From Magicicada septendecula (taxonomy: Eukaryota > Arthropoda > Insecta > Hemiptera > Cicadidae): a DNA stretch of 64,000 nucleotides. Location: positions 118,891,927-118,955,926 of the forward strand of contig CM068367.1 of NCBI GenBank assembly GCA_034769895.1. The letters are read 5' to 3'. Positions 45,300-56,962 of this stretch are shown in pieces. Numbering within the stretch: position 1 is the first letter of the stretch; each line of letters opens with the position of its first letter. Made by a program: the position numbers and the translations under genes. The notes below the pieces were generated by a model. That model had not been told where the DNA came from and searched no databases. It saw only the letters and a program-made list of their open reading frames with translations.

Positions 45300-46235
45300 C
45301 AGTGACAGCAGTACGGAAAAACAGGAAAATAAAAACCACAAGTTCAGCAGTGGTTCCGCTATTGTCAAAATAATTCCATCGCATTGACGAAAACGTTGAA
45401 ATATACACGTTATAGTGATTTCAGTCCCTGTTGATACAGGCATGAACATGCGAAACACGCCAGGCACCACAGTTTTTATCGCTTGCATAGAACATTTTTT
45501 TTTCATTATGTCTACAATAATGATGTACGCATGCGGGTGTGTTACTCCAATCATTGGGCACGCGAACATACAATCGGGCTGAATAGTTTCAGCAATTATT
45601 GTAATCAGTGCTAATGCCGCGGGTAATTCACGTGCATACTGTATGTACGTGTGTTAATTAATATGACGCGTATGTGCGAGCGGGCGCGTCGTATCGCAAG
45701 GAGGGCGGGCATAATTAACTGTATTACGTTGCAGGGTGCGCGGAGGGTGGTCAAAGCCGAATAATTGAGATAGGAGGCGAGGGGTTAGCCATTATTAGTG
45801 TAGGCCTATGCCTGTAATAGTTGTTGATAATATAATAGGATCGTGTTAATACAATATAATATTGTTTGTAGAACATATACATATGTAAGATACACAGTAC
45901 GTACGTACAAACATTATTATATGTATATTATTATTATATTATACGTACTTTATATGTTTATATGTATATAATAACCAATGATGAATATAAAACTGCCATT
46001 GTGTTTAAATAGGAGAGTTGTAAATGAGAGTGCTCTTCCTGCATTAACTGCGTCTTCTTGTTCTTTTTCTTCTTTAAATGCCATCTGCTCCTCTCAGGTT
46101 GGCAACCACACGGCAATCCGGATTTTAGATGCAGTTGTCTAAATAAATCGATTGAGGTACACCGGAACCATTCTTTTAGGTTATGGACCCGGAAATACGC
46201 CGTCTATTTCGACTTTTGCCTTGTATTTTTCCTTG
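44385..46235. other. Gene-free stretch with simple repeats
   Basis: Holds a TA run (44999-45020), a CA microsatellite (45247-45298) and AT-rich sequence near 45840-45970 with TATATGTATATA-like runs. ORFs at 45165-45569 on the minus strand are created partly by the microsatellite. Confidence 0.4.
45247..45298. repeat. (CA)n microsatellite
   Basis: 26 CA units. Confidence 0.98.
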
Positions 46236-46239
46236 TATT

Positions 46240-46790
46240 GTTAACTGTATAAGTAGAAATTTTTCTCCTCTCATTACCTGCCTATTCAAGTTTCCGTACT
46301 TTTATAGTATTCATTACTTCCTGCATTTTCTTCCTCATTCTTCTCAGTACTCATCGACTTTGATCCTGTCCCCCTCCCCAATAATTTTCAAGAGCCTTCT
46401 ATTGTACGTCCACACTTCAAACATCGGTAGTTTCTTCTCGGCAGTTTTGTATAAAATTGAACCTTCCAAACCATAAGAAAAGCGTTGAGAACCCGTAACA
46501 TCTCTACAGTTTGATTCTGAGGTTCAGACCACGGGCCTCGGCTGCTCACCTCATTCGACTGAAGACGCTCCTCGCCTGTTCTATTCTTGACTTTATCTCT
46601 TAGGTATAGTCATATTTTCATTAAACAAAGTACCCAGATACTTATATTTATCTACTCTTTCTATTTTCTCACCGTTAACGGCTACATTGCCTCTCTGCTG
46701 TGTTTTGGATATAATCAGGAACTACGTTTTAATACCGTTTCGTGCCACAACAAACAGGGAAGTGGCGACCCCATCGTCTAGTGTTTGGGA
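46240..46790 (-). pseudogene. RTE-like RT remnant
   Basis: Minus strand reads VNGEKIERVDKYKYLGTLFN then ENMTIPKR, the V-x-x-x-x-(I/L)-x-x-V-x-x-Y-x-Y-L-G-x-x-x-(N/D) step after the palm. With frame changes it continues to KKLPMFEVWTYNRRLLKII, matching K-x-L-x-x-F-E-x-W-x-x-R-R-(L/M)-(L/M)-(R/K)-I. Several stops occur. No YADD is visible beyond 46790. Confidence 0.7.
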
Positions 46791-46794
46791 CACT

Positions 46795-47295
46795 GCAACG
46801 AGTCTGCCGAGTGACCCCCTTGCCAAGTGCCAGCGGGCTATTGGAAGTATGCTGGTGTCGTTGTGAAGTGACAGTATCTGGGATAGGAAGGTAGGTAGTG
46901 TGTAAGTGAGACAGCGAACCGTTATCGAGTTGTGTTCCCTCTCTCCTGTCTAGTCATTTTACACTATACTTCTAAGTGGGGAGTAATTCTTTGGCTGGTT
47001 CGGATCAGACTACCGTTCTAGAAAGGCTGTCACATGTTTAATACCCATTACGCGTGCCCGTGTATAGCATGATACAGCAGTCGTTTGGGGCTGAATCGTG
47101 CGTGAAAGTTTGTCGATGGAGATTTGGATTACTTTTGCAGATTCTCCTCTCCGCTGTCTTAGGGTGTTCACTTTTCGCAATCATAATTGGACCGGCTCGT
47201 CTAGATACCTCTGGAAACAGTTGCTTTGATGCCGACTGTTATCTTTTTGACCGAGGGCGTATTACCACGTTGCTGAGCGAATGATTCTGTTCTGA
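46795..47295. other. Gene-free stretch
   Basis: Moderate GC; a 76-codon plus ORF (47054-47284) with a hydrophobic stretch is not recognised. Confidence 0.35.
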
Positions 47296-47299
47296 ACTA

Positions 47300-47580
47300 T
47301 TCTTGCTCACTTTACCGTACCTCAGTGCGTAACCAGATCATCCGTCCATCTTTGAGAGAACCGCTGTCGTCCTACCCTCTCCGTCCCTTCTTTATATATT
47401 TGGGACAAATATAAAGAACTCTAACAACGTTCTTTAGCATCTGTCCAGCCAAACATATTGTCCATCTCCACTCAATTCTGTAAATGACATCATCTATTCT
47501 AATTTGGTTGCGTATCAGCTGATTTGTTTTCCCGACTTGCCTTGCTTTTCGTAGTCTAGTGACCACAACATGTTTCACTG
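47300..47580 (-). pseudogene. RTE-like RT tail
   Basis: A 70-codon frame reads VVTRLRKARQVGKTNQLIRN, then IRIDDVIYRIEWRWTICLAG, then a K-K-G-R-R-G-R end. This corresponds to the R-x-x-x-x-(I/L)-x-D-(V/I)-x-x-x-I-x-x-x-(R/K)-W-x-x-x-G-H/Q block plus the K-R-G-R-G-R-P basic motif. 5'-truncated. Confidence 0.6.
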
Positions 47581-48329
47581 ACACAGTATTTTTTTTTTTT
47601 TTTTAATTTTGAGCAAACAGATTGAAACGCTGAAGAAGAAATTTACATAAATATTGTAGTAAAAATAAAAAAAATTAATAAAAATGTTAAATAACCTCCC
47701 GTTTACACTAAGTGGTTGTCACTTCCTTGTTTGGTTGACTGCTACGAAATGCTTGGAGTAAACAATGATGCAACATCTTGTTGTTGTTTTGACGAAACGT
47801 GAGTGGGTGCTTTTCTGGAAAACTGAGTCAATTAATTCTGCCCCGTACGTTGTGTGCAAATAAAACTAAAAGGAATTTTAAACTTCAAGGTGACCACTAT
47901 CGTAAAATTGATGGCAGTGACTGACTGCGGAAATTATTCCGGGAACCTTTCTAGATATAATTACTGCTAAACGTGAGTTCTTTCTCCTGTAATGAAGCCC
48001 TTGAAATAGTAACTTTTGATGCCAGATTGGAATGATACGAAGTTTCAGACAAAAAACTGGAACTCTTCTACCCCTTGACTTGGTGATAAATTGGAACATG
48101 TTCCACGTTTTGTTGATAAGAATAGTGATTTCATATGACTGTTTTTTGCATTTGTCTTGGATGATACTGAACAATCCATTAGAAAGAGGGTACAGTCAGC
48201 CAGTAGAGCATATTTTGCAAATCTTTTATGCTATTTTTGCTTTATGCTTTCTTTTATGATATTACTAGAGCCACTAAACTTATGCCACTTGTCTGTATTA
48301 TCTATTATAACAATGTGGCTCTAAGTTTC

Positions 48330-48620
48330 AGACAGTGATAAAAGACGACGAAAAGTTCTTAAGACATTGAGAACGTAAGATTCTTCGAAAACGTATAAGC
48401 CTGTGAAGAAGGAGGAAAACTGAAGAAAACGACCCGAAGCCTTACTTAATTGTCAATTATAGAGAAAGGAGGAGGAAAGGATACAGGATACACAGAAATG
48501 ATGGTTGAGATATGTAGAAGACGTGTCAGGAGGTGTAGAAAGATGATTAGAGTGACTAGAGGAAGACTGTATTGCGGAGGATGGAGGGGACACTCGGTCA
48601 GTTCGTGCGATGACTAGTTA
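48330..48620 (+). pseudogene. Possible RT-tail remnant
   Basis: A purine-rich plus strand reads RRKVLKTLRT then, in another frame, WLRYVEDVSGGVERMIRV. The W-x-x-x-(V/I)-x-x-D-(V/L) end resembles other tails, but no strong block survives. Confidence 0.3.
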
Positions 48621-48649
48621 AACAGTTGGTTCGAAAACTCTTATTCAGT

Positions 48650-49900
48650 AATATAATTTTGCTTTTAGACAGTCATCCGTAGATAGGTGATGGTAGACCA
48701 GCGATGACATCCCTGCCCAGGATTAGAAACTCGACAGCCTTTCTTGAGCGGTTAGCTACCCCGATCCAGCGAATGAATTGCCACCACTTAAAAGTATAGC
48801 ATAAGTTGTCCAGAGAAGAGAAGGGGAGACAACGCGATAACAGTCCGCTGTCTCACTTGCACAGTATATCGCTCTGGCACAAACTGTCCACAACGACACT
48901 AACATGCTACCAATTTTCTCACCGGGCTTGTTTCTGCCGATGTTCACACTATGAAACACTGCACAAGACTGTTGTGAAAATGTGTGAAGTGAATTAAAAA
49001 TTTCTTAGCCTCTCAACGAGGTGTTGGTCCACTGCACATCTCTAAGCGATTGTTGAAAATCTATGGTCAGGTCTGCTATACCTCTGTACTGAGTCGTATA
49101 GAGACTGAGTTACACTGTATGCGATACACCAGTGAGAGAACCACAACGAGTATAAGAAGAGAGGTAGCTTATGGTCAATGCAAACAGGAACTCAAGTTAT
49201 CGGTAAAAATGTCCCGTCAGCAGACGCGACGACTCTACCAATTGGTGTTTCCTCAATCGTGAAGCCTTTAAATAGATCGTCCCGTAAATCCATATTTTCG
49301 GGTGCAACACGTAAAAGCGGTAATTCAGAGATAAAGAGAAAGATATTGGCTAATGTAATTAGTTGAGTAATTAAAGGCAGTTAAAGGTTAGCTGAGTAGT
49401 TATAATAACGGCGAGGTGTTATATATACTGGGAGAGCGACTTTTATCGCGGGGGTCCACGGCTGTTAAACTTAAATCTAGATACGTATTACGTTTAAGTG
49501 CCTCTTCTTCGTGCGCACGAATATGTCGTAGAATCACGAGTTTAATTGTATGTGTAATTGGGCTGAACCGAAGACGTTTCGCCGCGTTCGAAGCCATTAA
49601 AAAGTGAAATGAAGCATGCAGCCGTTATTGAGCGACAATAACGAATATATTTACTATTCTAATTTGTGCAGCTCAGCGTAAATGTGTCACGGTTCCGTAG
49701 AAATCACGTTCTCGCCGCGAGACGTGATTTCATCGTCATATTCCAATCGTGTATTGGAAATTACTAAACCCCGATTGGTCCAGTAACTTATGGCTACTTA
49801 TGACAAAAAAATCGAGAATTTTTGTTAAAAGTTGGTGTGAAGAGTATGTGGATACGAAGCGAGATAAATGGTAAAATCATCATGAACTAGGAGGTTGATG
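48650..49900. other. Gene-free stretch
   Basis: No coding support; opposed short ORFs at 49400-49607 mark a moderately GC-rich patch. Confidence 0.4.
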
Positions 49901-49904
49901 CACA

Positions 49905-50230
49905 GCGCAGACATTGGTAGATTTGTAAAAGGACAGAGAGACTCTCTTGAAGTTTATGAGGAGTACTCTGGGCTGTACCATTCTCGACAGAAAAAAGAAT
50001 GTGGATATAAGGACGGAACTGGGGGTCGACCCATTGTTGAAACAGCTAAGGAGTAACAAAAGAAGGTGGTGTGAACATTTGGGAAGAATGGCGGGTGACA
50101 GGATTCCAGTCCTAGCGATGGAATATAGACCGGTGGGGAAGAGATATTAGGATGGCCGAGAGCGAAGTGGGTCCCAGAGCAGGTTCAGGACGAGCCTAAT
50201 CCTTGATGTTGATGATGACGATGATGGTGA
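49905..50230 (+). pseudogene. Non-LTR retrotransposon RT tail (family C)
   Basis: Open frame 49947-50150 reads MKFMRSTLGCTILDRKKNVD, then IRTELGVDPLLKQLRSNKRR and WCEHLGRMAGDRIPVL. It contains (E)-M-K-F-M-R-S-x-x-G-x-T-x-x-D-R, then W-C-E-H-L-G-R-M. From 49990 it is nearly identical in DNA to 22738-22975 but extends further 5', so it shows the segment missing there. It ends with GATGATGACGATGATGGTGATGA-like tail sequence. Confidence 0.8.
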
Positions 50231-50231
50231 T

Positions 50232-50465
50232 GACAGGGAGACTGGCATGGTTCAGATGAGAGTACCGAATTGGAGAATCAGTGCTGCCAACAAGAAAATT
50301 AGTGGAAGAAAATAAAGAAAAGGAAGGCGTAGAAAGAGAGGAGTAGATGATGTGGAAGAGGACATAGCAGCAGCGGATGTAAGAGGATATACAAGGAAGA
50401 CAGGTGAATGAGATGAATTATAGAAAGTCTTTAAGAAGGCTAATCTCGTCTTAAGAAGGAGAGAA
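50232..50465 (+). pseudogene. Second RT-tail fragment adjoining the family C copy
   Basis: Reads RKGRRRKRGVDDVEEDIAAA, then VFKKANLVLRRREL. The G-R-x-R-K-R-x-x-(D)-D-V-E-E-D-(I/L) pattern and the K-x-A-x-x-x-L tail fit the end of another RTE-like polyprotein, inserted or joined right after the GAT tail of the preceding copy. Confidence 0.5.
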
Positions 50466-50469
50466 CTCC

Positions 50470-50995
50470 AAAAAGCACAACTGGTAATTAGATTTAGTAC
50501 ATACTTTGTATTCCGAGCTAATTGGAACAGTTAGATTCTTTGAACATAAAGAAGATATACGGTAAAATAGAGTATAAGATGATTCGTGTGTGCTTAAGCA
50601 GTGTCAAGGGTTGTATTTGCGTTTTATCGTTGATAGACTGAAAAGATTAGGGACGATAGTCATTCAACCTGATTACTTTAACGTGCAGTAAGTTACAGTT
50701 AATATCAGAAAATTTCCCAATTTGAAATCAGGTTATCTGAAAAGCAGGCAGTATAATTATAGAATTGGAACGTATTTTGTACGATTAAGTAGTATCTGTA
50801 GACAAAATTTGATTTCAAAAGGTAGAACAAAATGACATGAATTTAATATACATGATAAAAATATGCCGTTAAAAAAATTATTCTTGATGAAGTAAATAAT
50901 TAAACATACAAAAAAATAATTTGGAAGTTCACGTAATAACAATCAGTACATACTTTAAAATTTAATAAGAAAACGGTTAGGCTTTTGTGATGGGG
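50470..50995. other. Gene-free stretch
   Basis: AT-rich; nothing recognised. Confidence 0.4.
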
Positions 50996-50999
50996 CTGC

Positions 51000-51051
51000 C
51001 CCCCCCCGATACCCCCCGAGCAAAGGCTTTGTACCGCCACTGACACAAGCT
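51000..51051. mobile_element. Candidate hAT terminus (right end)
   Basis: The reverse complement starts CAGTGGCGGTACAAAGCC and then has G-runs, matching the style of the left end at 52769 (CAGTGGCG, then a G-run). The partner end was not found upstream, so only an end fragment is supported. Confidence 0.5.
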
Positions 51052-51474
51052 GCTAAGCAGCGATGAGAGTTTCTGATCAGTCAGTTTATAAAACATATTA
51101 TAAACAGTGCTGCCAAAAAAAGAAACTGAAATTAACCTTGTACTTTTTTGGAATAGTCAGTTGTGGTCTTTACTTATTGAATAATTCTCACACCCACTAA
51201 ATAAGTTACGAACGAGGAAATTTATTGCACATGTAACCGCGGTTAATAGCGTTGTGTAAAGTGGCTTTGCTAAACCAAATAGAGCGAAGACGATGATATG
51301 TTTATTCTATAACAAGTGATGGCGAGACGAGGCGAGGAGGCGAGACAGACGAATGACGCGAGAGCGACGTATTGTGTATTTTGTATGTAAACACTTTCTA
51401 AGTACTGGTGTATGTATGTTTGTACTTGGTTTGTTACCGTGTAATTGAAACTTCGGAATTTGTACTGTGCAGTC

Positions 51475-51475
51475 A

Positions 51476-51572
<97 letters not shown>

Positions 51573-51591
51573 CCTCCCTCCCTCCCTCCCC
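51475..51591. repeat. (TC)n passing into (CCCT)n
   Basis: About 45 CT/TC units with one CG interruption (51484), then five CCCT-like units. It produces long false Leu-Ser and Glu-Arg ORFs. Confidence 0.98.
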
Positions 51592-51599
51592 CTCCGCCT

Positions 51600-52229
51600 C
51601 CCCCTCCTCACTCTCCCTCTCCCTCAATCTCTATATTCGTACCCTTTTCTACTTTTCTATTCTATATACTAGTACTACAGTCTAGTTCATCCAGTCACAG
51701 CCATGCTATTAACGCTGTTGTATGTTGCAACTTTGGCGCGTGCGCGCGTGTGTTTTGTTTTCCACTCAGACAAGAAAGTACAGAACACTATTATTGTGGT
51801 TTGCATTACGGTAATTCTTTAGCTTGCAACTGCTTGTGTTCTTGAACTGATTCAGTCCCGTAGTCTGGAGGAGTGCAGTCTACTATTTTGACTGCTACTG
51901 AATTTGTTTTCTTCTCTTTCCACGAGAATAGTATTCATTTGCTAGCTAAAGCTATAGGGCGGTATCCCGTATATGGTTCGTAGGCGTCGTCCCAAGTCGT
52001 CAGTCCCGTCTAAACAGTCCACAGCTGGCGTCTTGTCGTATCGGCTTAACGCCACTCTTCCCAGCCCCGATTACTAGTTTGTTCCTCACCTGAGGGGCTG
52101 TGAAAGTGAGGCTCCAACTACATGATCAGTGTAACAGCGTAAGAATAATAAGTGTACGATTCACGCATCTTGCTCGGATTATAATAATTCATTAAGTTAG
52201 GAAGTTGTATGTAACAGAATATAGATATA

Positions 52230-52230
<1 letters not shown>
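51600..52230. other. Gene-free stretch
   Basis: No supported feature between the two microsatellites. Confidence 0.4.

Positions 52231-52231
<1 letters not shown>

Positions 52232-52296
<65 letters not shown>
52232..52296. repeat. (TG)n microsatellite
   Basis: 32 TG units. Confidence 0.98.
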
Positions 52297-52297
<1 letters not shown>

Positions 52298-52768
52298 GTT
52301 TTCCTCTCGGAGAAGAAACGATTGATATCAATTCTTGTCCGATTGGAAGGAGAGACGTCGGCAGATCAAGGAGTAGATGGAACAGATCAATTAGGACCTT
52401 TTCCTTGGAGTGGAGATGATGATGAAAATTCATAAACAAGTTTTCAGATATTCTGCTACGACATGTAGATGTATGTTCCTGGCCTGATCAAGGAGCACAA
52501 CAATGATATTACGAGTGTTTTACGGTAGTGATGAGGTCTCTCTACTGCCAACTGTTCAGCGAAGAATATCGAGCTGTTTGGGAGATATCGTTCAATGAGA
52601 TTGTTTCGACAAAATAATGGTCAAAAGGAAGGTGGAAAATGAAAAAGGAAGGTTAGGAGTTTCAGATCTCATAAACCTCTCAGTATGTGAAATCATGAGA
52701 AACCGTCAGTACTGAGACCATTGGCGGAACGTCACAAATGCTTTTCCAGCATTTCAAATAATAACGAC

Positions 52769-53564
52769 CAGTGGCGTATCTGGAATTTGGCTTTGTAGGG
52801 TGGTCCGGGGTCGGGGGGGGGGGCTTCATACAAAAGAAAAAGCAAGTTAAGATCTCATTGCTATCATTAAATATTTACTGTCGGCATCATTACTATCTTC
52901 AAAGTTGCTTAAATCAGTCCCATTAATGTAAACGGTAATAACACAATAAAATTACGCGTTACTGAAACGTTATTTGCGAGATACTTATTGACTGAATTAA
53001 TTTTCCTGTATTTCATATTTCAAACGTATACGCTAATGCTGTGTAATAAATCTGTTTGTATATTTAAAAAAGAGTTACTATACTATATAATGTACACAGC
53101 TGAAAAAATAATAAAAGAATCTAAAAAATTAAGAGCTTAACAAAATTCGTCAACTTTTGCGATACTGTGGGGGGGGGGGGTCCCCCCCCCAGTAAATACG
53201 CCCCTGTCAGTATGCGAAATTTTATGACTGCTGCGTAGTTGTTGATATTTTGACAGGAGATTACATACAGTTTTAATAGCTTTTCAACCAGTGTTTTATG
53301 TACAAAGTTGTATAATTTGTGTTCATATGTCGTAGCACATTGGGAACATTAGGTTGGGAGTGACACGCAGTTTTAAAGCTCTTACTCGATTGCTCAAGTG
53401 AACCAACGGTTCTACTTGCGCATGACGTCTAACATAGTTTACATAATCGTTTCACTCAATTTTTCAGCGTTTGACATGTAAGGCTGTGTTCAGGATAGGA
53501 CTGTACAAGAAGCAGACAGTAGACGCTAAAACGCCCCCCCCCCCCCACCGTAAATACGCCCCTG
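52769..53564. mobile_element. hAT-like non-autonomous element with 8-bp target duplication
   Basis: The left end is CAGTGGCGTATCTGG; the right end in reverse complement is CAGGGGCGTATTTACGG. ATAACGAC flanks it exactly on both sides (52761-52768 and 53565-53572). Eight-bp duplications and CAG(T/G)G starts are standard for hAT elements. G/C runs sit just inside both ends. A second right-type end (CCCCCCCCC...TAAATACGCCCCTG) occurs internally at 53181-53206. The 53218-53531 segment between the two right ends is a copy of the dispersed repeat at 25262-26369. No transposase ORF is present, so it relied on a transposase elsewhere. Confidence 0.85.
53218..53531. repeat. Dispersed repeat, copy 2, inside the hAT-like element
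   Basis: Continuous version of the repeat that is split at 25262-26369. It lies between two right-end copies of the hAT-like element. Confidence 0.8.
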
Positions 53565-53574
53565 ATAACGACGT

Positions 53575-54375
53575 TCGAAGCGAATACCTACAGAGAAGAT
53601 ATAGACGGGAAACATGATTGTGCAAAACACAGAATCGATGGCGTATTCAGAATTCTTTCTCTTTTGCTGCAACGTGACTGTACACAGAGGATAAAAAGTA
53701 TTGCGCATTTAAGAAGCATTGGTCACTAGAAAAGAAAAACAAGTTGGTTTAATAGCTAACAAAATCAGCACTAATAGCTGTATATATATAATGATCAAAT
53801 TGAATTTACTTTGGAACAAATAGCGGTCGGTCTACTGCATATATTTTATGCCAGCACCATACCACGGCCCGTGTTTATTCTGTCGGGGCTATATACATAC
53901 AAACAGCAGAGAGAAAAGCAAGGTTACTACTATCTAAATATAGTAGTGTAGTACAGTTGCCTTCTGATTACGGACGTGTCCTTACCATAATAGGGTTGTA
54001 TATTCTGCTGACCGTGCTATAACCCCTTTCCCGTTGCCGACTCTAAATACTATTTAGTCTCAATTCTGTTTCGTCCCTTTGTACGTGTTATCTCTCTTCC
54101 TTCTCGCTACAATATGTATTCTCTCCCCGCCCCTTTACCTCTATGTGTCCTGTGCTTCCCACTCACTTTTTCTCTATTCTTTAAATATTGCCTTTCATTT
54201 CGAAGCTTACAGTTCCCTTTCACTGCCACATTCCTATATTAAATAGTAGGCGTATACCTTTCGTCCAATCTCCTGTTTTCTCGAGAAAATGTTAAAATTC
54301 GCCGATCCGTATGTTCCTTCCGGTACATTATTTTTTCCGTCCACTATATTAAAACGGTATACATACTGATTTCTG
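53575..54375. other. Gene-free stretch
   Basis: Pyrimidine-rich from 54000 to 54240; nothing coding. Confidence 0.4.
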
Positions 54376-54379
54376 CATC

Positions 54380-55070
54380 AGAAAGGAAAATCAATTTATA
54401 TAATTTATTCATAGACGCAAATTTAAGCAAATGTACATATCTTGGCGCTACAGTCAATGAACAGTGGGACCCCCCTCAAGAAATAAAGAGTAGAATTGAA
54501 AAGGCAAGAGTAGTGTACACTAGAACGAGCAGGTTATTCAAAAGTCACGATTTAACAATAAACACAAAGATGAGACTTTTACGCTGCTACGTATTCTCGG
54601 TCCTCTTCTACGGTGTAGAATCTTGGACTTCGCAACAACTAAAGAATTGGAGACCTTCGAAATGTGGCTTCACCGTAGAATACTGAGCATTTCATGGACA
54701 GCACATATAACTAATGTTGAAGTTCTTAGAAAGATGAGGAAAGATAGGGAAGTTATTAACACAGTGAAGATAAGAAAGCTTCAGTATCTGGGACATCTCA
54801 TGAGAAATGAACAGAGATTTTACTTATTTCAGTCCATACTACATACTACAGGGAAAAGTACTTGGAAAGAAAGGAGTTGGGCGACCGAGAATCTCATGGC
54901 TGAGAAATTTAAGGACCTGGTTTGGCGTGAATACAACTGACGTGCAGCAGTACAGAAAGTTAAAATAGTCTGGTTACACTGAGATGGCAATGGACAGGAG
55001 ACTTTGGAGAAGATTAGTGTTGGAAGCCAGGGCTCACGTTTGGCTGTAGTGCTGAAGAAGAAGATTAAAA
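54380..55070 (+). pseudogene. RTE-like RT C-terminal region (family D)
   Basis: First frame: KCTYLGATVNEQWDPPQEI, then SRIEKARVVYTRTSRLFKSH, then MRLLRCYVFSVLFYGVESWT. A frameshift near 54620 leads to the frame 54623-54940: KELETFEMWLHRRILSISWT, then VKIRKLQYLGHLMRNEQRF. Blocks Y-L-G-x-x-x-(N)-x-x-x-D/P, I-x-x-R-I-x-x-A-(R)-x-x-F/Y, L-x-(R)-C-Y-V-(F/W)-x-x-L-x-Y-G-x-E-x-W-T, F-E-M-W-x-x-R-R-(I/M)-L-x-I-(S)-W and (K)-L-x-Y-L-G-H-x-x-R follow in the canonical order. A further shift gives GRPRISWLRNLRTWFGVNTT. The palm catalytic half is absent. Confidence 0.85.
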
Positions 55071-55074
55071 CGGT

Positions 55075-56600
55075 AGTCATATTAGGTTTATTTGCACGGT
55101 ATAGTTTTTTTTTTATGAAGTAAGATGCGATTCTTTTTATTCAATTCGTGAACGATCATGTGCTAGTTCGTAAAAAAAGATGACTTCCTCGTCCTTGCAG
55201 GACATAAAAACTAATACTTTTTGTGTTTCGGAACGCGTTGTAAGGATGCCTTGACGGTTGGTACTCCCAAAGATGCTGTTGTTTACGTCCCACCAGCTGG
55301 TGATGGCCAGCCATAAATAGCAAAACAGCTGACGTTACTGTCAATCAGCGGAAAGTGCCGCACGGCATATAATGAGACGTGGCAAGATAGATGAAACACA
55401 GTGTTTTAAATAAATACAGTTTCCGCAACTTAATATTGTAATAATTCGAATTTCGAAATCTATGAAACGAGTGAATCTGTGAGCCAGGTTTTAACGGCCA
55501 CAAACGAAACACTTTTAAATGCCGACTTCATAATACTGCAGAATTTATTATTAACTACACAGTCTTCCAACTGAAATGCGTAAGACTGTTTGGACAAGTA
55601 AAGTTTCCGTTTCCACGTTTTCCTGTTTTATGTTAACCCGTTAATGTCCTTCTTTTGAATATTTTTGTGTTGATCGCTTGCTTCATTTTTCACTTCCCCT
55701 TACTTTGTTTTCTCAGTCTTTCTGTTCTATTGTGTCCATCTTCTCTTGTTTGCTACTCTTTTCTACCTTGCGGCATTCCACTTAAGTGGCTTAATTATCC
55801 CAAATGTCTCTCTTTTTGTTGTGGTTTTCATCAGTTATATCTTTAACTGTTCTCTGAAAATTTCATTTCTTTATGCCGATCCAAGATTTTCTTTATAAAT
55901 CGTCGCAATTAATTTAATTTTATGCATCCATTTTAAAGTAAGTGAGAGGCGTTTGGAGGGCTGCCGACAACACGTTAGTTTCATTTAAAGTACAGTTTTA
56001 TTGAAGAAGATCCATATTGATGTTGAAGGAAGAAATTAATTTGTAAAGCGTTTGCATTGTATGCTTTACTGATAATGCTTTGTTTAAAGCGTATAAAATG
56101 TTTGATACCATTAGTTCAAATATATGTGTAAAACAATTTTTATTAGTGTAGTACTAAATTTTTCTGTATCCTCTTCGTAACACGTACACCTACATACATG
56201 TATGTGTAATTTATTAAATATGTATAATTTCTTTATCTCAAGATGTTTTTCCTTTATTTTGAACATGTTTCGATAATCCTATTGTCCTCATCCTCAGCCA
56301 TCTTAATTTTGTATCTTGCTGAGTACTTGTGGTGTATATATTAGTTTGAGTATTTTCGATGCTAAGTGTTTTGAAAATTGTGTCATGTTTTTTGTTGATT
56401 TGTATTTATTCTGTAGCAAGAAGTGTTTGGGATATATATATATAGCCCAAGTGGCGAACCGTTGTATCGCTCTTTTTGAATTTCCCATGTAGATGGCGGC
56501 GGATTTTCTGCAATGTTATTTTCCCCGTTGCATTAAATACGTAACCTCATCACCTAATTTTTTTAATTATAAAAAAAAATTTCTGTAAAGAATATTCTTT
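55075..56600. other. Gene-free stretch
   Basis: AT-rich; ORFs at 55156-55846 and 56303-56488 have no features. Confidence 0.4.
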
Positions 56601-56639
56601 TCTTCACTGCATCAGCGGCTGTTCTGAGCAGTGTAATCG

Positions 56640-56765
56640 ATGTTTGTCGTTATCACTATCTGATGTTTGCCCGATTGTCTCATCGAGAACGCGGTCCAGG
56701 TATGCTATTGTTTGCACTACTTCTAGTATTTCATCATTTACTTGTACCGATTCTTCTTCTACACG
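56640..56765 (-). pseudogene. Possible RT fragment
   Basis: Minus strand reads ESVQVNDEILEVVQTIAYLD then RVLDETIG, like the V-x-x-x-x-(L/I)-x-x-V-x-x-x-x-Y-L-(G)-x-x-(L/V) step after the palm. Short and isolated, close to the LTR start; low certainty. Confidence 0.3.
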
Positions 56766-56962
56766 GGTTTACGTATTTGTTGCTACCCTGACGTTGTCAG
56801 TTTGTCTTCTCAGTCGCCGTGTTGCTTCGTTCTTGAGTCAGTGTGTGCGCGTTGTAAAGTCGCCGCAGTCTTGCAGAATAAGACGTCGGAATGGTGGAGA
56901 TTTAGTAAGTTCTCGTCTGGAACGAGTCTGTCAGATTGTTAGTCGCATTCTGACTGATAGGA

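Noticed and set aside
46760-46850. Possible tRNA-like segment (GCGACCCCATCGTCTAGTG)
   Set aside because: No matching acceptor stem, D-arm or T-arm with the correct spacing.
51270-51845. Glu-Arg and Leu-Ser repeat ORFs (also 19.4, 29.1 kb)
   Set aside because: Read-through of the TC/GA microsatellite in different frames.
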